A DNA stretch of 64,000 nucleotides from Pseudomonas sp. RIT-PI-S (lineage in GTDB: Bacteria > Pseudomonadota > Gammaproteobacteria > Pseudomonadales > Pseudomonadaceae). The notes beneath the pieces were generated by a model, which was given only the letters and a program-made list of their open reading frames with translations, searched no databases and was not told the DNA's origin. The translations under genes and the position numbers were made by a program. Below are positions 37,400-46,315 of the stretch, piece by piece. The first letter of the stretch is position 1; each line of letters starts with the position of its first letter. The stretch spans positions 620,001-684,000 of the forward strand of contig NZ_JANZKJ010000001.1 of NCBI RefSeq assembly GCF_025642975.1. Reading direction: 5' to 3'.

Positions 37400-38368
37400 A
37401 TGTCGAATGAACACCCCGCCCGCCCTGCGCCATTGATTGGCCGCCTGGTAGTCGTAGGGCTTGGCCTGATTGGCGGCTCCTTTGCCAAGGGCCTGCGCGA
37501 AAGCGGGTTGTGCCGCGAAGTTGTGGGGGTCGACCTGGATGCTCGGTCGCGTGAACGCGCAGTCGAACTCGGGGTTGTGGACCGTTGCGAGGCGGCGTTG
37601 GCGCAAGCGTGTGTAGGGGCCGATGTTATCCAGCTGGCGGTGCCGATCCTGGCAATGGAGCGGGTGCTGGAAGTGCTGGCTGGCCTTGAGCTAGGGAGCG
37701 CGGTGATCACCGACGTGGGCAGCGCCAAGGGCAACATCGTGCGTGCGGCCCGGGCTGCATTGCCTGGTCAGCTCAACCGCCTGGTCCCAGGGCATCCGAT
37801 CGCCGGCTCCGAGCAGAGCGGAGTAGAGGCGGCGAACGGGGCACTATTCAAGCGCCATAAAGTCATCCTTACCCCGCTGCCAGAGACTGACGCGGCCGGG
37901 CTCGCTCTGGTGGATGCGCTGTGGCGGGCGCTGGGTGCGGACGTTGAGCATATGGAGGTGGAACGCCACGATGAGGTGCTCGCGGCGACAAGCCACCTGC
38001 CGCATCTGCTGGCCTTCAATCTCGTGGATTCGTTGGCCAGGCGTGATGAAAGCCTGGAAATCTTCCGCTACGCCGCTGGCGGTTTCCGTGACTTCACCCG
38101 TATCGCCGGCAGCGATCCTGTGATGTGGCACGACATTTTTCTAGCTAACCGTGACGCCGTTCTGCGTCAACTGGACATCTTCCGCGCCGACTTGGACGCA
38201 TTGCGCGAGGCGGTGAGCCAGGGCGATAGCGACGAGCTGATGACTGTGTTCACCCGTGCGCGTCAGGCCCGGGAGCATTTTGGCGAGATTCTGGCCCGGC
38301 GTGCGCATGGCCAGCCAAGCGTTACGTCCTCGCTTCATTCAAAGCCTATCGGTGGCGACCCTCAGTGA
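37400..38368 (+). CDS. tyrA: prephenate dehydrogenase TyrA lacking the usual AroA domain
   Basis: This 322-residue protein has an N-terminal NAD-binding domain (VVVGLGLIGGSFAKGL near residue 12; TDVGSAKGNIV; PGHPIAGSEQSGVEAA) and a helical C-terminal domain (SHLPHLLAFNLVDSLA; FRYAAGGFRDFTRIAGSDPVMWHDIF). It oxidises prephenate or arogenate towards tyrosine. In most Pseudomonas this protein continues after EILARRA into a ~430-residue EPSP synthase (AroA). Here it ends with a short unrelated tail (HGQPSVTSSLHSKPIGGDPQ), and cmk follows 182 bases later. ATG at 37400 is taken as the start, with a GTG at 37358 as an alternative. Confidence 0.9.
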   Translation: MSNEHPARPAPLIGRLVVVGLGLIGGSFAKGLRESGLCREVVGVDLDARSRERAVELGVVDRCEAALAQACVGADVIQLAVPILAMERVLEVLAGLELGSAVITDVGSAKGNIVRAARAALPGQLNRLVPGHPIAGSEQSGVEAANGALFKRHKVILTPLPETDAAGLALVDALWRALGADVEHMEVERHDEVLAATSHLPHLLAFNLVDSLARRDESLEIFRYAAGGFRDFTRIAGSDPVMWHDIFLANRDAVLRQLDIFRADLDALREAVSQGDSDELMTVFTRARQAREHFGEILARRAHGQPSVTSSLHSKPIGGDPQ

Positions 38369-38550
38369 TGCTCGAGGATTCGAAGCGATCGAGCACTGGC
38401 TACTTGCTGGGCGGTGATCGGGTTATCATTCGTCCCGCCCGTGCCGTTCTGGCGTTGTAAGCCCAGGCGACGCATCGTTCGCCACTGCGTTACCAAAGGT
38501 CCCCCTGCGCCGAGGCGCTTCGGGATACACGTGTCTGAAGAGGGTCAGTT

Positions 38551-39237
38551 GTGAATTTTCAAGCTCCGGTCATCACCATCGACGGGCCCAGCGGGTCGGG
38601 CAAGGGTACGGTTGCCAGCAAGCTGGCGGAACGGCTCGGCTGGAACCTCCTCGATTCCGGCGCGCTCTACCGGCTGCTGGCGTTCGCCGCTGGCAACCAT
38701 GGCGTGGCGTTGAGCAACGAGGCCTCCTTGGTGCTATTGGCCAAGCACCTCGATGTGCAATTCGTCGCGGCGACCAGTCATCGGCTGGACCGCATCCTCC
38801 TCGAGGGGGATGATGTGTCCCAGGCCATCCGTAACGAACAGGTCGGTGCCGGGGCGTCGCAGGTCGCGGCCATCCCCGCGGTACGTGAAGCCTTGCTGGA
38901 GCGTCAGAAGGCGTTCCGCGAAAGCCCGGGTCTGATCGCCGATGGCCGGGACATGGGGACCGTCGTCTTTCCCGATGCGCCGTTGAAGATCTTCCTCACC
39001 GCCAGCCCGGAGGAGCGCGCCCGCCGCCGCTACTTGCAGTTGAAGGCCAAGGGCGATGATGTTAGTCTGGCGAGTCTGTTGGATGAGATACGTCTGCGCG
39101 ACGAGCGCGACACCCAGCGCGCGGTGGCACCGCTCAAGCCTGCCCCCGACGCTATCCAGCTCGATTCCACCGAGCTGTCCATCGAACAGGTGCTCGATCG
39201 AATCATGAGCGAGGTCGCCCAACGCGATCTCGCCTGA
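38551..39237 (+). CDS. cmk: cytidylate kinase Cmk
   Basis: This 228-residue P-loop nucleoside monophosphate kinase has [22 protein letters not shown] near residue 10, [22 protein letters not shown] near residue 130 and [11 protein letters not shown]. It phosphorylates CMP and dCMP. The GTG at 38551 gives the usual family N-terminus, with AGAGGGTC upstream. The order cmk-rpsA-ihfB is conserved in gamma-proteobacteria. The region before it contains no recognisable aroA sequence. Confidence 0.95.
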   Translation: MNFQAPVITIDGPSGSGKGTVASKLAERLGWNLLDSGALYRLLAFAAGNHGVALSNEASLVLLAKHLDVQFVAATSHRLDRILLEGDDVSQAIRNEQVGAGASQVAAIPAVREALLERQKAFRESPGLIADGRDMGTVVFPDAPLKIFLTASPEERARRRYLQLKAKGDDVSLASLLDEIRLRDERDTQRAVAPLKPAPDAIQLDSTELSIEQVLDRIMSEVAQRDLA

Positions 39238-39239
39238 CC

Positions 39240-39304
39240 CAGGAAAGCCCTCGGGGGTTCCAGCGTAAGCGGCAACGGCCGCTGCCTCCGCAGGCTTTCT
39301 TTTA
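39240..39304 (+). terminator. long stem-loop between cmk and rpsA
   Basis: GAAAGCC (39242-39248) pairs with GGCTTTC (39294-39300), with further pairing inside (CAGCG with CGCTG), and TTTT follows. It fits either a terminator of cmk or part of a structured rpsA leader; ribosomal protein S1 controls its own translation in enteric bacteria. Confidence 0.5.
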
Positions 39305-39375
39305 CTTGAACGCAGCCCACGTTAGCTGGAGCGTGGTTGATGAGCCGGCATACGGTTCAATTTACAGGAATTAAA

Positions 39376-41058
39376 ATGAGCGAAAGCTTTGCAGAACTTT
39401 TTGAAGAAAGCCTGAAAACCCTCAACCTTCAGCCTGGTGCGATCATCACCGGTACCGTTGTCGACATCGACGGTGACTGGGTGACCGTGCATGCCGGTCT
39501 GAAGTCCGAGGGCGTCATCCCGCTCGAGCAGTTCTTCAACGAAGCTGGCGAGCTGACCATCAAGGTCGGTGACGAAGTTCACGTCGCGCTGGACGCGGTG
39601 GAAGATGGCTTTGGCGAAACCAAGCTGTCCCGTGAAAAAGCCAAGCGCGCCGAGTGCTGGATCGTTCTGGAAGCTGCCTTCGCTGCCGAAGAAGTGGTCA
39701 AGGGCGTCATCAACGGCAAGGTCAAGGGCGGTTTCACCGTCGACGTCAACGGCATCCGCGCGTTCCTGCCGGGTTCGCTGGTCGACGTGCGCCCTGTGCG
39801 CGACACCACCCACCTCGAAGGCAAAGAGCTCGAGTTCAAGGTCATCAAGCTGGACCAGAAGCGCAACAACGTTGTCGTTTCCCGTCGTAGCGTCCTGGAA
39901 GCCGAGAACAGCGCCGAGCGCGAAGCGCTGCTGGAATCGCTGCAGGAAGGCCAGCAGGTCAAGGGTATCGTCAAGAACCTCACCGACTACGGCGCATTCG
40001 TCGACCTGGGTGGCGTGGACGGCCTGCTGCACATCACCGACATGGCCTGGAAGCGCATCAAGCATCCTTCCGAGATCGTCAATGTTGGCGACGAGATCGA
40101 CGTCAAGGTTCTGAAGTACGATCGCGAGCGTAATCGTGTTTCCCTGGGCCTGAAGCAACTGGGCGAAGACCCATGGGTTGCTATCAAGGCACGTTACCCA
40201 GAAGGCACCCGCGTGAACGCCCGTGTCACCAACCTGACCGACTACGGCTGCTTCGCTGAGCTGGAAGAAGGCGTGGAAGGCCTGGTACACGTTTCCGAAA
40301 TGGACTGGACCAACAAGAACATCCACCCGTCTAAAGTCGTTCAGGTTGGCGACGAAGTGGAAGTCATGGTTCTGGACATCGACGAAGAGCGTCGTCGTAT
40401 TTCCCTGGGCATCAAGCAGTGCAAGTCCAACCCATGGGAAGACTTCTCTGGCCAGTTCAACAAAGGCGATCGCATCAGCGGTACCATCAAGTCGATCACC
40501 GACTTCGGTATCTTCATCGGCCTGGACGGCGGCATCGACGGCCTGGTTCACCTGTCCGACATCTCCTGGAACGAAGCCGGTGAAGAAGCTGTTCGCCGCT
40601 TCAAGAAGGGCGACGAGCTGGAAACCGTCATCCTGTCCGTTGATCCTGAGCGTGAGCGCATCTCGCTGGGTATCAAGCAACTGGAAGATGATCCGTTCTC
40701 CAACTTCGTTGCACTGAACGACAAGGGCGCCATCGTCCGCGGTACCGTTAAAGAAGTTGACGCCAAGGGCGCTATCATCACCCTGGCCGATGACATCGAA
40801 GCTACTTTGAAAGCTTCCGAAATCAGCCGTGACCGCGTTGAAGACGCTCGTAACGTGCTGAAGGAAGGCGAAGAAGTCGAAGCCAAGATCATCAGCGTCG
40901 ACCGCAAGTCCCGCGTTATTCAACTGTCGATCAAATCGAAAGACGTTGAAGACGAGAAAGAAGCAATCCAGAGCCTGCGCGACAAGCCAAGCTCGGAAAG
41001 CGCCGGCCCGACCACCCTGGGTGATCTGCTCCGCGCTCAAATGGAAAAACAGAACTGA
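39376..41058 (+). CDS. rpsA: 30S ribosomal protein S1
   Basis: This 560-residue protein is built of six S1 (OB-fold) domains, seen as repeats of the type [54 protein letters not shown] and [20 protein letters not shown]. It binds mRNA on the 30S subunit to aid initiation. The ATG at 39376 yields the family start [21 protein letters not shown]; the frame from 39337 is rejected. Codon use is strongly biased to preferred codons, as expected for high expression. A strong terminator follows at 41074. Confidence 0.98.
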   Translation: MSESFAELFEESLKTLNLQPGAIITGTVVDIDGDWVTVHAGLKSEGVIPLEQFFNEAGELTIKVGDEVHVALDAVEDGFGETKLSREKAKRAECWIVLEAAFAAEEVVKGVINGKVKGGFTVDVNGIRAFLPGSLVDVRPVRDTTHLEGKELEFKVIKLDQKRNNVVVSRRSVLEAENSAEREALLESLQEGQQVKGIVKNLTDYGAFVDLGGVDGLLHITDMAWKRIKHPSEIVNVGDEIDVKVLKYDRERNRVSLGLKQLGEDPWVAIKARYPEGTRVNARVTNLTDYGCFAELEEGVEGLVHVSEMDWTNKNIHPSKVVQVGDEVEVMVLDIDEERRRISLGIKQCKSNPWEDFSGQFNKGDRISGTIKSITDFGIFIGLDGGIDGLVHLSDISWNEAGEEAVRRFKKGDELETVILSVDPERERISLGIKQLEDDPFSNFVALNDKGAIVRGTVKEVDAKGAIITLADDIEATLKASEISRDRVEDARNVLKEGEEVEAKIISVDRKSRVIQLSIKSKDVEDEKEAIQSLRDKPSSESAGPTTLGDLLRAQMEKQN

Positions 41059-41073
41059 GTTCTGTTCTCCATT

Positions 41074-41105
41074 AAAAAGGGGTGACTTCGGTCACCCCTT
41101 TTTTT
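41074..41105 (+). terminator. intrinsic terminator of rpsA
   Basis: AAAAAGGGGTGAC (41074-41086) and GTCACCCCTTTTT form a perfect stem closed by a TTCG tetraloop and followed by a T-run. This is a textbook Rho-independent terminator. Confidence 0.95.
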
Positions 41106-41136
41106 ATGCCTGCTCTATCGGCTCGGCCTGTCACTT

Positions 41137-41227
41137 GTAGGAGCCAGCAACGTTGGCGAACTGGAATACGCCAAGAAACACAACCTGACTGGCGCCCTCT
41201 TTCGCCAGCCGTCATTGGCTCCCATAC
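41137..41227. repeat. BIME: two facing REPs between rpsA and ihfB
   Basis: A GTAG head at 41137 starts one REP (GAGCCAGCAACGTTGGCGAA) and an inverted partner (TTCGCCAGCCGTCATTGGCT, then CCCATAC) lies at 41201-41227. The sub-type differs from that of the 60900 array in its stem bases. The rest of the 454-base gap to ihfB (41228-41559) shows no gene. Confidence 0.7.
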
Positions 41228-41559
41228 AAGCGGTGCCTTGCTCCGCGAGGTTGCTGCAGTTGCAGCTCGTAGCGGCCGAGGTATCTTCCCCTGGTGCCTC
41301 GTAATACATCACTCGCCAGCAGTGCCAAGGAGGTTAGCAGCAAGGCGAGTCATGGCTGTGCACGCGAGAGTTAGCCTTGCCCAGAAAGGCGATAGCTTGT
41401 TTTAAATACCAGCCGTCAAACAATTGATGCCAGAAAACCAAGCTCACTTTCCTGAATCTCGATAATTTCCCGGAAGTCAAGATCGGACTGTTCAAATCAT
41501 TCAAGCCGTGCTACAACCTTCTGGCGGTTTCCTAGCTTCTTGATAAAGAAGGGAAAAAC

Positions 41560-41862
41560 ATGACGAAGTCGGAACTGATCGAAAGGATTGTCACCCACCA
41601 AGGCTTACTGTCATCGAAGGACGTAGAGCTGGCGATCAAGACCATGCTCGAGCAGATGTCCCAGTCGTTGGCGACAGGAGACCGGATCGAAATTCGCGGC
41701 TTCGGTAGCTTCTCACTCCATTACCGCGCCCCTCGAGTGGGCAGGAACCCTAAAACCGGCCAATCGGTTACTCTCGATGGCAAGTTCGTCCCACACTTCA
41801 AACCCGGCAAAGAATTACGCGACCGGGTGAACGATGAAGACGAAATGCGCGATAGCGCCTGA
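41560..41862 (+). CDS. ihfB: integration host factor subunit beta
   Basis: This 100-residue HU/IHF-family protein has the signature [28 protein letters not shown], including the intercalating proline on the beta-arm. With IhfA it binds and sharply bends specific DNA sites. RBS AGAAGGGAA lies before the ATG. It follows rpsA as in other gamma-proteobacteria but is separated by a terminator and a REP pair, so it has its own promoter. The LapA-type gene starts 16 bases downstream. Confidence 0.96.
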   Translation: MTKSELIERIVTHQGLLSSKDVELAIKTMLEQMSQSLATGDRIEIRGFGSFSLHYRAPRVGRNPKTGQSVTLDGKFVPHFKPGKELRDRVNDEDEMRDSA

Positions 41863-41878
41863 TCTCCGGAGGAGCCCT

Positions 41879-42139
41879 GTGCGTAGCCTAACGCGCTTGT
41901 TGCAAGTTGTTGTGGTCTTGACGGTGGCGGCCATGTGCCTGCTTTTCGTCCTGGAAAACTCCCAGAAAGTCGCGCTGAGTTTCCTGGGGTTCGCCAGCCC
42001 TGAATGGCCGATCTCGGCAGTCGTGCTACTGGCCTTGCTTCTAGGTCTGGCAGTAGGTCCGCTGATTGGCTGGTTTATCGCCATACGAGGGCGCCGGAGA
42101 TTGCGCCGGGCTGCAATCCGCCAAAAAGCGGGTATTTAG
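41879..42139 (+). CDS. LapA-domain (DUF1049) membrane protein
   Basis: This 86-residue protein has two membrane helices (about residues 5-25 and 38-62) flanking LENSQKVALSFLGFASPEWPIS, and a basic C-terminus (IRGRRRLRRAAIRQK). It matches the lipopolysaccharide assembly protein A domain family (DUF1049), usually found after ihfB. The GTG at 41879 is chosen because CGGAGGAG lies just before it. It is probably co-transcribed with ihfB and borders the O-antigen region. Confidence 0.85.
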   Translation: MRSLTRLLQVVVVLTVAAMCLLFVLENSQKVALSFLGFASPEWPISAVVLLALLLGLAVGPLIGWFIAIRGRRRLRRAAIRQKAGI

Positions 42140-42143
42140 TGAA

Positions 42144-42698
42144 TCAGGAGCTGAGCAGCGTTGCCGTATTGGAGATGGTCGCGTAGTCCATGGCAAGGTT
42201 GCTCAAGGACATCGCATGCACGTCTTCGGCACGCCACAGGTGGCCGCGCAGGTCTGCTTGGTCGAAGGTATAGGTCCCGTCGCCTACCACTGTCACATCG
42301 AAGCCCAGGTTTGCACCCGTGCGGGCGGTTGCTTCCACAGAGTTATTGGTAATCACCCCTACAATCACCATCTTCCCCAGATCGCGGATTCGCAACCAGC
42401 GCTCCAGCTGCGTAGCTATGAACGCGTCCGGCACATTCTTCTCAAATACCGCTTCGGTTTTCAGAGGGGCAAGCGCCGGTTGAAACTCGCAGCCTGGCTG
42501 GCCCGGGTAGAATACCGACCCCTCTGACCGAGATATATGCCGCACATGTACTACTGGCCAAGCGTTCGCGCGCCAGTGGCCCAGCAACACAGCGATATTC
42601 TGTTCCGCTTCAGGGTTGTTGCGCGGGCCTAGGCGTGGCTTCAGCATCCCCTGTTGCATATCGATGATCAGCAGCACCTGTGGGACATGTTTCGCCAT
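42144..42698 (-). CDS. isochorismatase-fold hydrolase with Cys-to-Ser change
   Basis: This 184-residue protein has the isochorismatase-like fold: LLIIDMQQGML (Asp near residue 13), KNVPDAF (Lys near residue 87) and GVITNNSVEATARTGANLGFD. The position that holds the nucleophilic cysteine in nicotinamidase-type members is a serine (TNNSV), as in some true isochorismatases that do not use a thiol. The substrate is unknown. It converges with the ihfB-lapA pair and lies at the edge of the AT-rich O-antigen region. Confidence 0.75.
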   Translation of the reverse strand: MAKHVPQVLLIIDMQQGMLKPRLGPRNNPEAEQNIAVLLGHWRANAWPVVHVRHISRSEGSVFYPGQPGCEFQPALAPLKTEAVFEKNVPDAFIATQLERWLRIRDLGKMVIVGVITNNSVEATARTGANLGFDVTVVGDGTYTFDQADLRGHLWRAEDVHAMSLSNLAMDYATISNTATLLSS

Positions 42699-42717
42699 GG
42701 GTAATCTCGATCTGTAG

Positions 42718-42996
42718 CTATTTGCACATGATGATCATGCTACGGCTGGTGTAGCCCGCTGGGTTGATCCCAAACGGATATTCACTGGCGTCCTCACCTT
42801 CCTGGCCGGAGCGGGCGAGAACCCTATAGCCGCCTTCGCAGGCCTTTTCCGCCCGCTTGTAACATCTATTCCATGAGGAGGTGAGACCGGAACAGTTGAT
42901 ATGCAAACCCTTTTTTCCCGGCTTCACCTCAGAGTCCGAGCTGCCTGCGCAACCGTATAGCGCCAGCATCAATACCGCTACAACAAACCGTCTCAT
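42718..42996 (-). CDS. small lipoprotein of unknown function
   Basis: This 92-residue protein begins with a lipoprotein signal (RRFVVAVLMLALYGCAG; lipobox LYGC) and a mature part with several cysteines (NCSG, RCYKRAEKACEGG, MIIMCK). The last four cysteines could form two disulfides in the periplasm. The ATG at 42996 has AAGGAAGG upstream and is preferred to earlier in-frame starts. Family not recognised beyond a general lipoprotein. It lies 19 bases from the isochorismatase gene on the same strand, upstream of it. Confidence 0.7.
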   Translation of the reverse strand: MRRFVVAVLMLALYGCAGSSDSEVKPGKKGLHINCSGLTSSWNRCYKRAEKACEGGYRVLARSGQEGEDASEYPFGINPAGYTSRSMIIMCK

Positions 42997-43505
42997 GCCC
43001 TTCCTTATCATTACCGCCCGGGTACGTTGCCCGGCTTTCTGGTGTTCATGGCAGTGCACGTGCCGGCCAATTCTTGGCCGGACCGAATAGCAACATCACG
43101 CAACGCTACCGCAAATGCTGCAGAAAGCGTAGCGGTGTTTGATGATGCGCTAGCCGCTGATCGGGGTTTCGGAGAAACCCATAGGTCTTAATAGCGGCGC
43201 TACGTTTAATTTCGTTTTTTCTCTGTGGTGGACACGCACGATCGGCTGAACACGCGGCCACCCACGGTGGTTGCTGGTATTGGCATCGAGCTCAATTTTG
43301 CGACAGCAAGCAGTGGCAGCAGGTTGCCACCTGATGCTCGAAAACGCCTTGGGGGCTATTGCTTAATCAAGACGGGCTTGGTCGAGCGACCTTGAATTAT
43401 TAGCCAGCTGCATGATTTCTTTGCAACACAGTTGTAGGTTTTCGTTGGTACTTGGGCGCCGACCGGAAGCGGCCCACCCTAGCTGGCGGCCGCTGGGGGG
43501 TAATT
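42997..43505. other. intergenic region at the left end of the O-antigen locus
   Basis: No gene is supported in these ~510 bases. A small hairpin GGGTTTC-GGA-GAAACCC lies at 43164-43180. The base composition shifts from GC-rich to mixed here. No JUMPstart element and no wzz gene, which often open O-antigen loci, were recognised. Confidence 0.5.
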
Positions 43506-44396
43506 TCAGCGGGGAAGCGCCAGCCGGCAGAGGCCGCGAAGGGTTTTACGATTCCAGTAGCGTAGAGGGATTTCCCTTAATATCTCTCTCGCCAACTGTT
43601 TGTCCCGGTTAGCGCTTTTAAGAAACATGGCGTTGCGATATCCCATACAAACTTCGTCGTAGCCGTCTTGTTCTTTGAATGCGGCAAAGGTGGTGAGAAC
43701 GTTCTGATACATGAACCTGTGCTTCTTGTAAGTATTGCCGGGGTGCTTGCGGTATTGCGACAGGGGTTCGCCAAGTACATCAACGAAATACCCGGCGCGC
43801 GCGATAGCCAGTTGGATGTAAATGTCTTCCAGGCGGATGTTTGGATCAAAACCACCCACTCGTTCAAACGCCTCGCGCCTTAGCATCAAGGTTGCAGCAG
43901 TGGGCCCCGGCTTGCGATCGAAAAACAGATCTGCAAAATCCAGGCGGCGGAAAGGGAGGTTGCGCTTGCGCTGCTCCTTTTCGGGGAGTATTTGCCCGTC
44001 GGGCCCAATATTTTCGATATTGGCAGAGCAGATCCCGACCTCGGGCTTGTCTTGGAGGTAAGCGACCTGGGTGGCGAGCCGATGAGGGAACATAATGTCA
44101 TCGGAGCCGAAGGGTACAATCAGCGATCCCGCCGAGCGAGCAATGGCGGCGTTGAGCGTTCGCGAAAGGCCCATATTGGGCTGGAAAGTCAAGCTGAAAC
44201 CACATTCGGCCACCAGCTCTTGAAGCAGCTCGACGCTGCCGTCCGTAGAGCCATCATCTACTACGATGAGTTCTACCGGCTGGTAGGTCTGGGCGAGCAC
44301 GCTGCGAATGCTGGCTTCCACATAGGGCCGATGGTTGTAGGAGGCGATGATTACTGAGACGAGGGGTGATTCGCTACAGATATGATCCTGCATCAT
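43506..44396 (-). CDS. family 2 glycosyltransferase
   Basis: This 296-residue GT-A enzyme has the nucleotide-sugar region VSVIIASYNHRPYVEASIRSVLAQ (near residue 13), VVDDGSTDGS (near residue 45) and a DxD-type FGSDD near residue 97, then RLEDIYIQLAIARAG as the acceptor/catalytic part. It should add a sugar to a polysaccharide precursor on the cytoplasmic face. It is transcribed away from the ligase gene at 44586. Donor and acceptor cannot be told. Confidence 0.85.
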   Translation of the reverse strand: MMQDHICSESPLVSVIIASYNHRPYVEASIRSVLAQTYQPVELIVVDDGSTDGSVELLQELVAECGFSLTFQPNMGLSRTLNAAIARSAGSLIVPFGSDDIMFPHRLATQVAYLQDKPEVGICSANIENIGPDGQILPEKEQRKRNLPFRRLDFADLFFDRKPGPTAATLMLRREAFERVGGFDPNIRLEDIYIQLAIARAGYFVDVLGEPLSQYRKHPGNTYKKHRFMYQNVLTTFAAFKEQDGYDEVCMGYRNAMFLKSANRDKQLAREILREIPLRYWNRKTLRGLCRLALPR

Positions 44397-44585
44397 TCCT
44401 GATTCCCGTAAATGACCTTAACCACTCGTGAGTGCACCACAGATAGCCTCGGAAAAAAAAGGATGAGTTTATCGTAACCAATTTTTGGATGGCTAGGGGT
44501 TGAGGCCTGTGCTGATATCAACCCTTAAGCTAGATATGTCGACACCTCCGTAGCCTAGTCCTTGTTAGAATTGAGATTCGAGGTC

Positions 44586-45881
44586 ATGACGACATCACAT
44601 ACGGTACTGGAGCAAAAAAGACAGATGGCAACGCTTTCAACACCCATTCCCCTTCGTCTTCGAGCTGTGGGTTGGCTAGTGCATTACATCTTACCCCTCG
44701 GCTGGATAGCTATGCTCACAGGCATGTTCTGGATTGGGGACAGGTCGCTTTACCACAAGCTTTATTATGTGCTAGTTGCTGTGCCTACAGTCGCGGCTTT
44801 GGCTTTGCATCCCCAACAGCTCAAGGCGCTGGCCACGCAGCCACTTTTCCTCGCCTTCATTGCATTCTCAGCTTACATGATGCTGACCCTGCTCTGGTCC
44901 CCCACCGACAATCATCCCGGCTCGCTTTTCAAGAGGCCATTGTATATAGGGCTGCTTTTGCTGGCGGCGGGCCTGATCGCGTCTCACTCAGCTAACCGAT
45001 TTATTGCTGCTACATATATATCGGCGCTCATAGCCGTATTGGGAGCGTTAGCACTATTGGGGCATTTTTTAATGGTGGAGCTTCCAAAAGGAGTGGATCG
45101 ACTCAGTGGGATGGGTGCATTCTACAATCCACTGCTAACTTCTCATGTGCTGGGCGCATTTGCAGCATATTGGATGGCGACGACATTCCAGTCTCCAAAA
45201 AAAAACATGGCGTTGCCGATTACTTGCCTGACTATTCTCCTCGTGGCGATTCTAGCCACGGGTTCTAGAACGCCTTTAGTTGGACTGCTGATAGGCTTCG
45301 CTTGGCTGCTAATAGGGGGGCATCCAAAGCGCGGCTTCATTGGCATGGGGCTTATCATCGCCGTGGGCGTAGCGCTGACTTTTCTCTATCCCGACGCTGT
45401 ATTGCAGCGGGGGCTGTCGTACCGACCAGAAATATGGACAAAGGTGGTAGGCATGGTAGGAGAGCGGCCATGGTTGGGGCTTGGGTACGACGCGCCTATT
45501 AAACTCAACATTCCGGGAGTGGCAGAAATACTTTCCGACCCTCATAACATCGAATTGGCCGTACTATACGAGGGGGGGATCGTGGGCCTTTTGCTGTGGG
45601 TCGTGCTCTATGCTACCGCACTGGTGTTTTGCTGGCGCTTCAGAAGCGAGCCTTATATCAACCTTGCAGGTACATGGCTCGCGTTTGGTTTTGGAGCTGG
45701 ACTGACTGAAGGCGCGGCGTTTTTGTCGAGGCCTAAGGAGCACTGGCTACTGATATGGTTACCTATTGCCTTTATTTATGGGCTGCGTGTGACGCGCATG
45801 GATCGCCGAGCACCTGCGAGAGCATCAAAAAATAGTTGTGAAGAAGATGAACCTAGCTCAAAGTTTATAAAAAGGGGCTAA
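44586..45881 (+). CDS. O-antigen ligase/polymerase family membrane protein
   Basis: This ~431-residue protein has about 11-12 membrane helices and the Wzy_C-type signature in its large loop: GLGYDAPIKLNIPG, then SDPHNIELAVLYEGGIVGLLLW (HN motif). Members either polymerise O-units (Wzy) or ligate O-antigen to lipid A-core (WaaL); sequence alone does not separate the two. The ATG at 44586 is chosen, with a later ATG at 44625 possible. A ~430-base gap separates it from the epimerase gene. Confidence 0.8.
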   Translation: MTTSHTVLEQKRQMATLSTPIPLRLRAVGWLVHYILPLGWIAMLTGMFWIGDRSLYHKLYYVLVAVPTVAALALHPQQLKALATQPLFLAFIAFSAYMMLTLLWSPTDNHPGSLFKRPLYIGLLLLAAGLIASHSANRFIAATYISALIAVLGALALLGHFLMVELPKGVDRLSGMGAFYNPLLTSHVLGAFAAYWMATTFQSPKKNMALPITCLTILLVAILATGSRTPLVGLLIGFAWLLIGGHPKRGFIGMGLIIAVGVALTFLYPDAVLQRGLSYRPEIWTKVVGMVGERPWLGLGYDAPIKLNIPGVAEILSDPHNIELAVLYEGGIVGLLLWVVLYATALVFCWRFRSEPYINLAGTWLAFGFGAGLTEGAAFLSRPKEHWLLIWLPIAFIYGLRVTRMDRRAPARASKNSCEEDEPSSKFIKRG

Positions 45882-46315
45882 CGTCTGCATGATACTGGGA
45901 GGGGTGTAAAGGGCATGCCTAAAATTGCATAAAGGGCACGGTTACCCACATTCTGCGCCAAACCAAGGTTGACCCATGGGTAGCTCCGGTGAATAGCCAA
46001 TGACTCTTAGACCGAGCTACCCGTACCTAATATTGAGAGCAGGGATGTCTATGATAAAAGATAGTCGGGGCGACGTGAAATGTGGCTAATTTTTGCAACG
46101 GCCACTAGGAAGAGGGCAACAAGCTTGGGGCCTTCCGGTGTCGCTTATTCTTCCAACGTCACTAAAATTCGTTTCTGCCTCGGAGGTTCGTTACGGAGAG
46201 CCTGTGAATCGCTGAAACAGACCAGGCAAGGATATAAAAAATATCAATTTCAAAATATTGCTTTATTGCTTGGCTATTTTTTATATATTGCGACGCGAAG
46301 CGGAGTGCAGCGCTA
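45882..46315. other. gene-free AT-rich gap with possible insertion-sequence end
   Basis: No convincing gene fills these 434 bases. Near 45940-45985 the stretch GGTTACCCACATTCTGCGCC recalls the terminal sequence of some IS elements, but no transposase remnant accompanies it. The right end (46230-46300) is very AT-rich and probably holds the promoter of the wbpV-wbpL-wbpM run. Confidence 0.4.

Noticed and set aside
38369..38550. aroA remnant between tyrA and cmk
   Set aside because: The three forward frames I read gave no stretch resembling EPSP synthase motifs, so no pseudogene is claimed.
39322..41040. 572-residue minus-strand frame opposite rpsA
   Set aside because: It mirrors the six S1 domains of rpsA and shows the typical low-quality composition of antisense frames.
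43412..43612. 66-residue frame before the glycosyltransferase end
   Set aside because: It overlaps the 3' end of the GT2 gene on the opposite strand and lacks a ribosome site.
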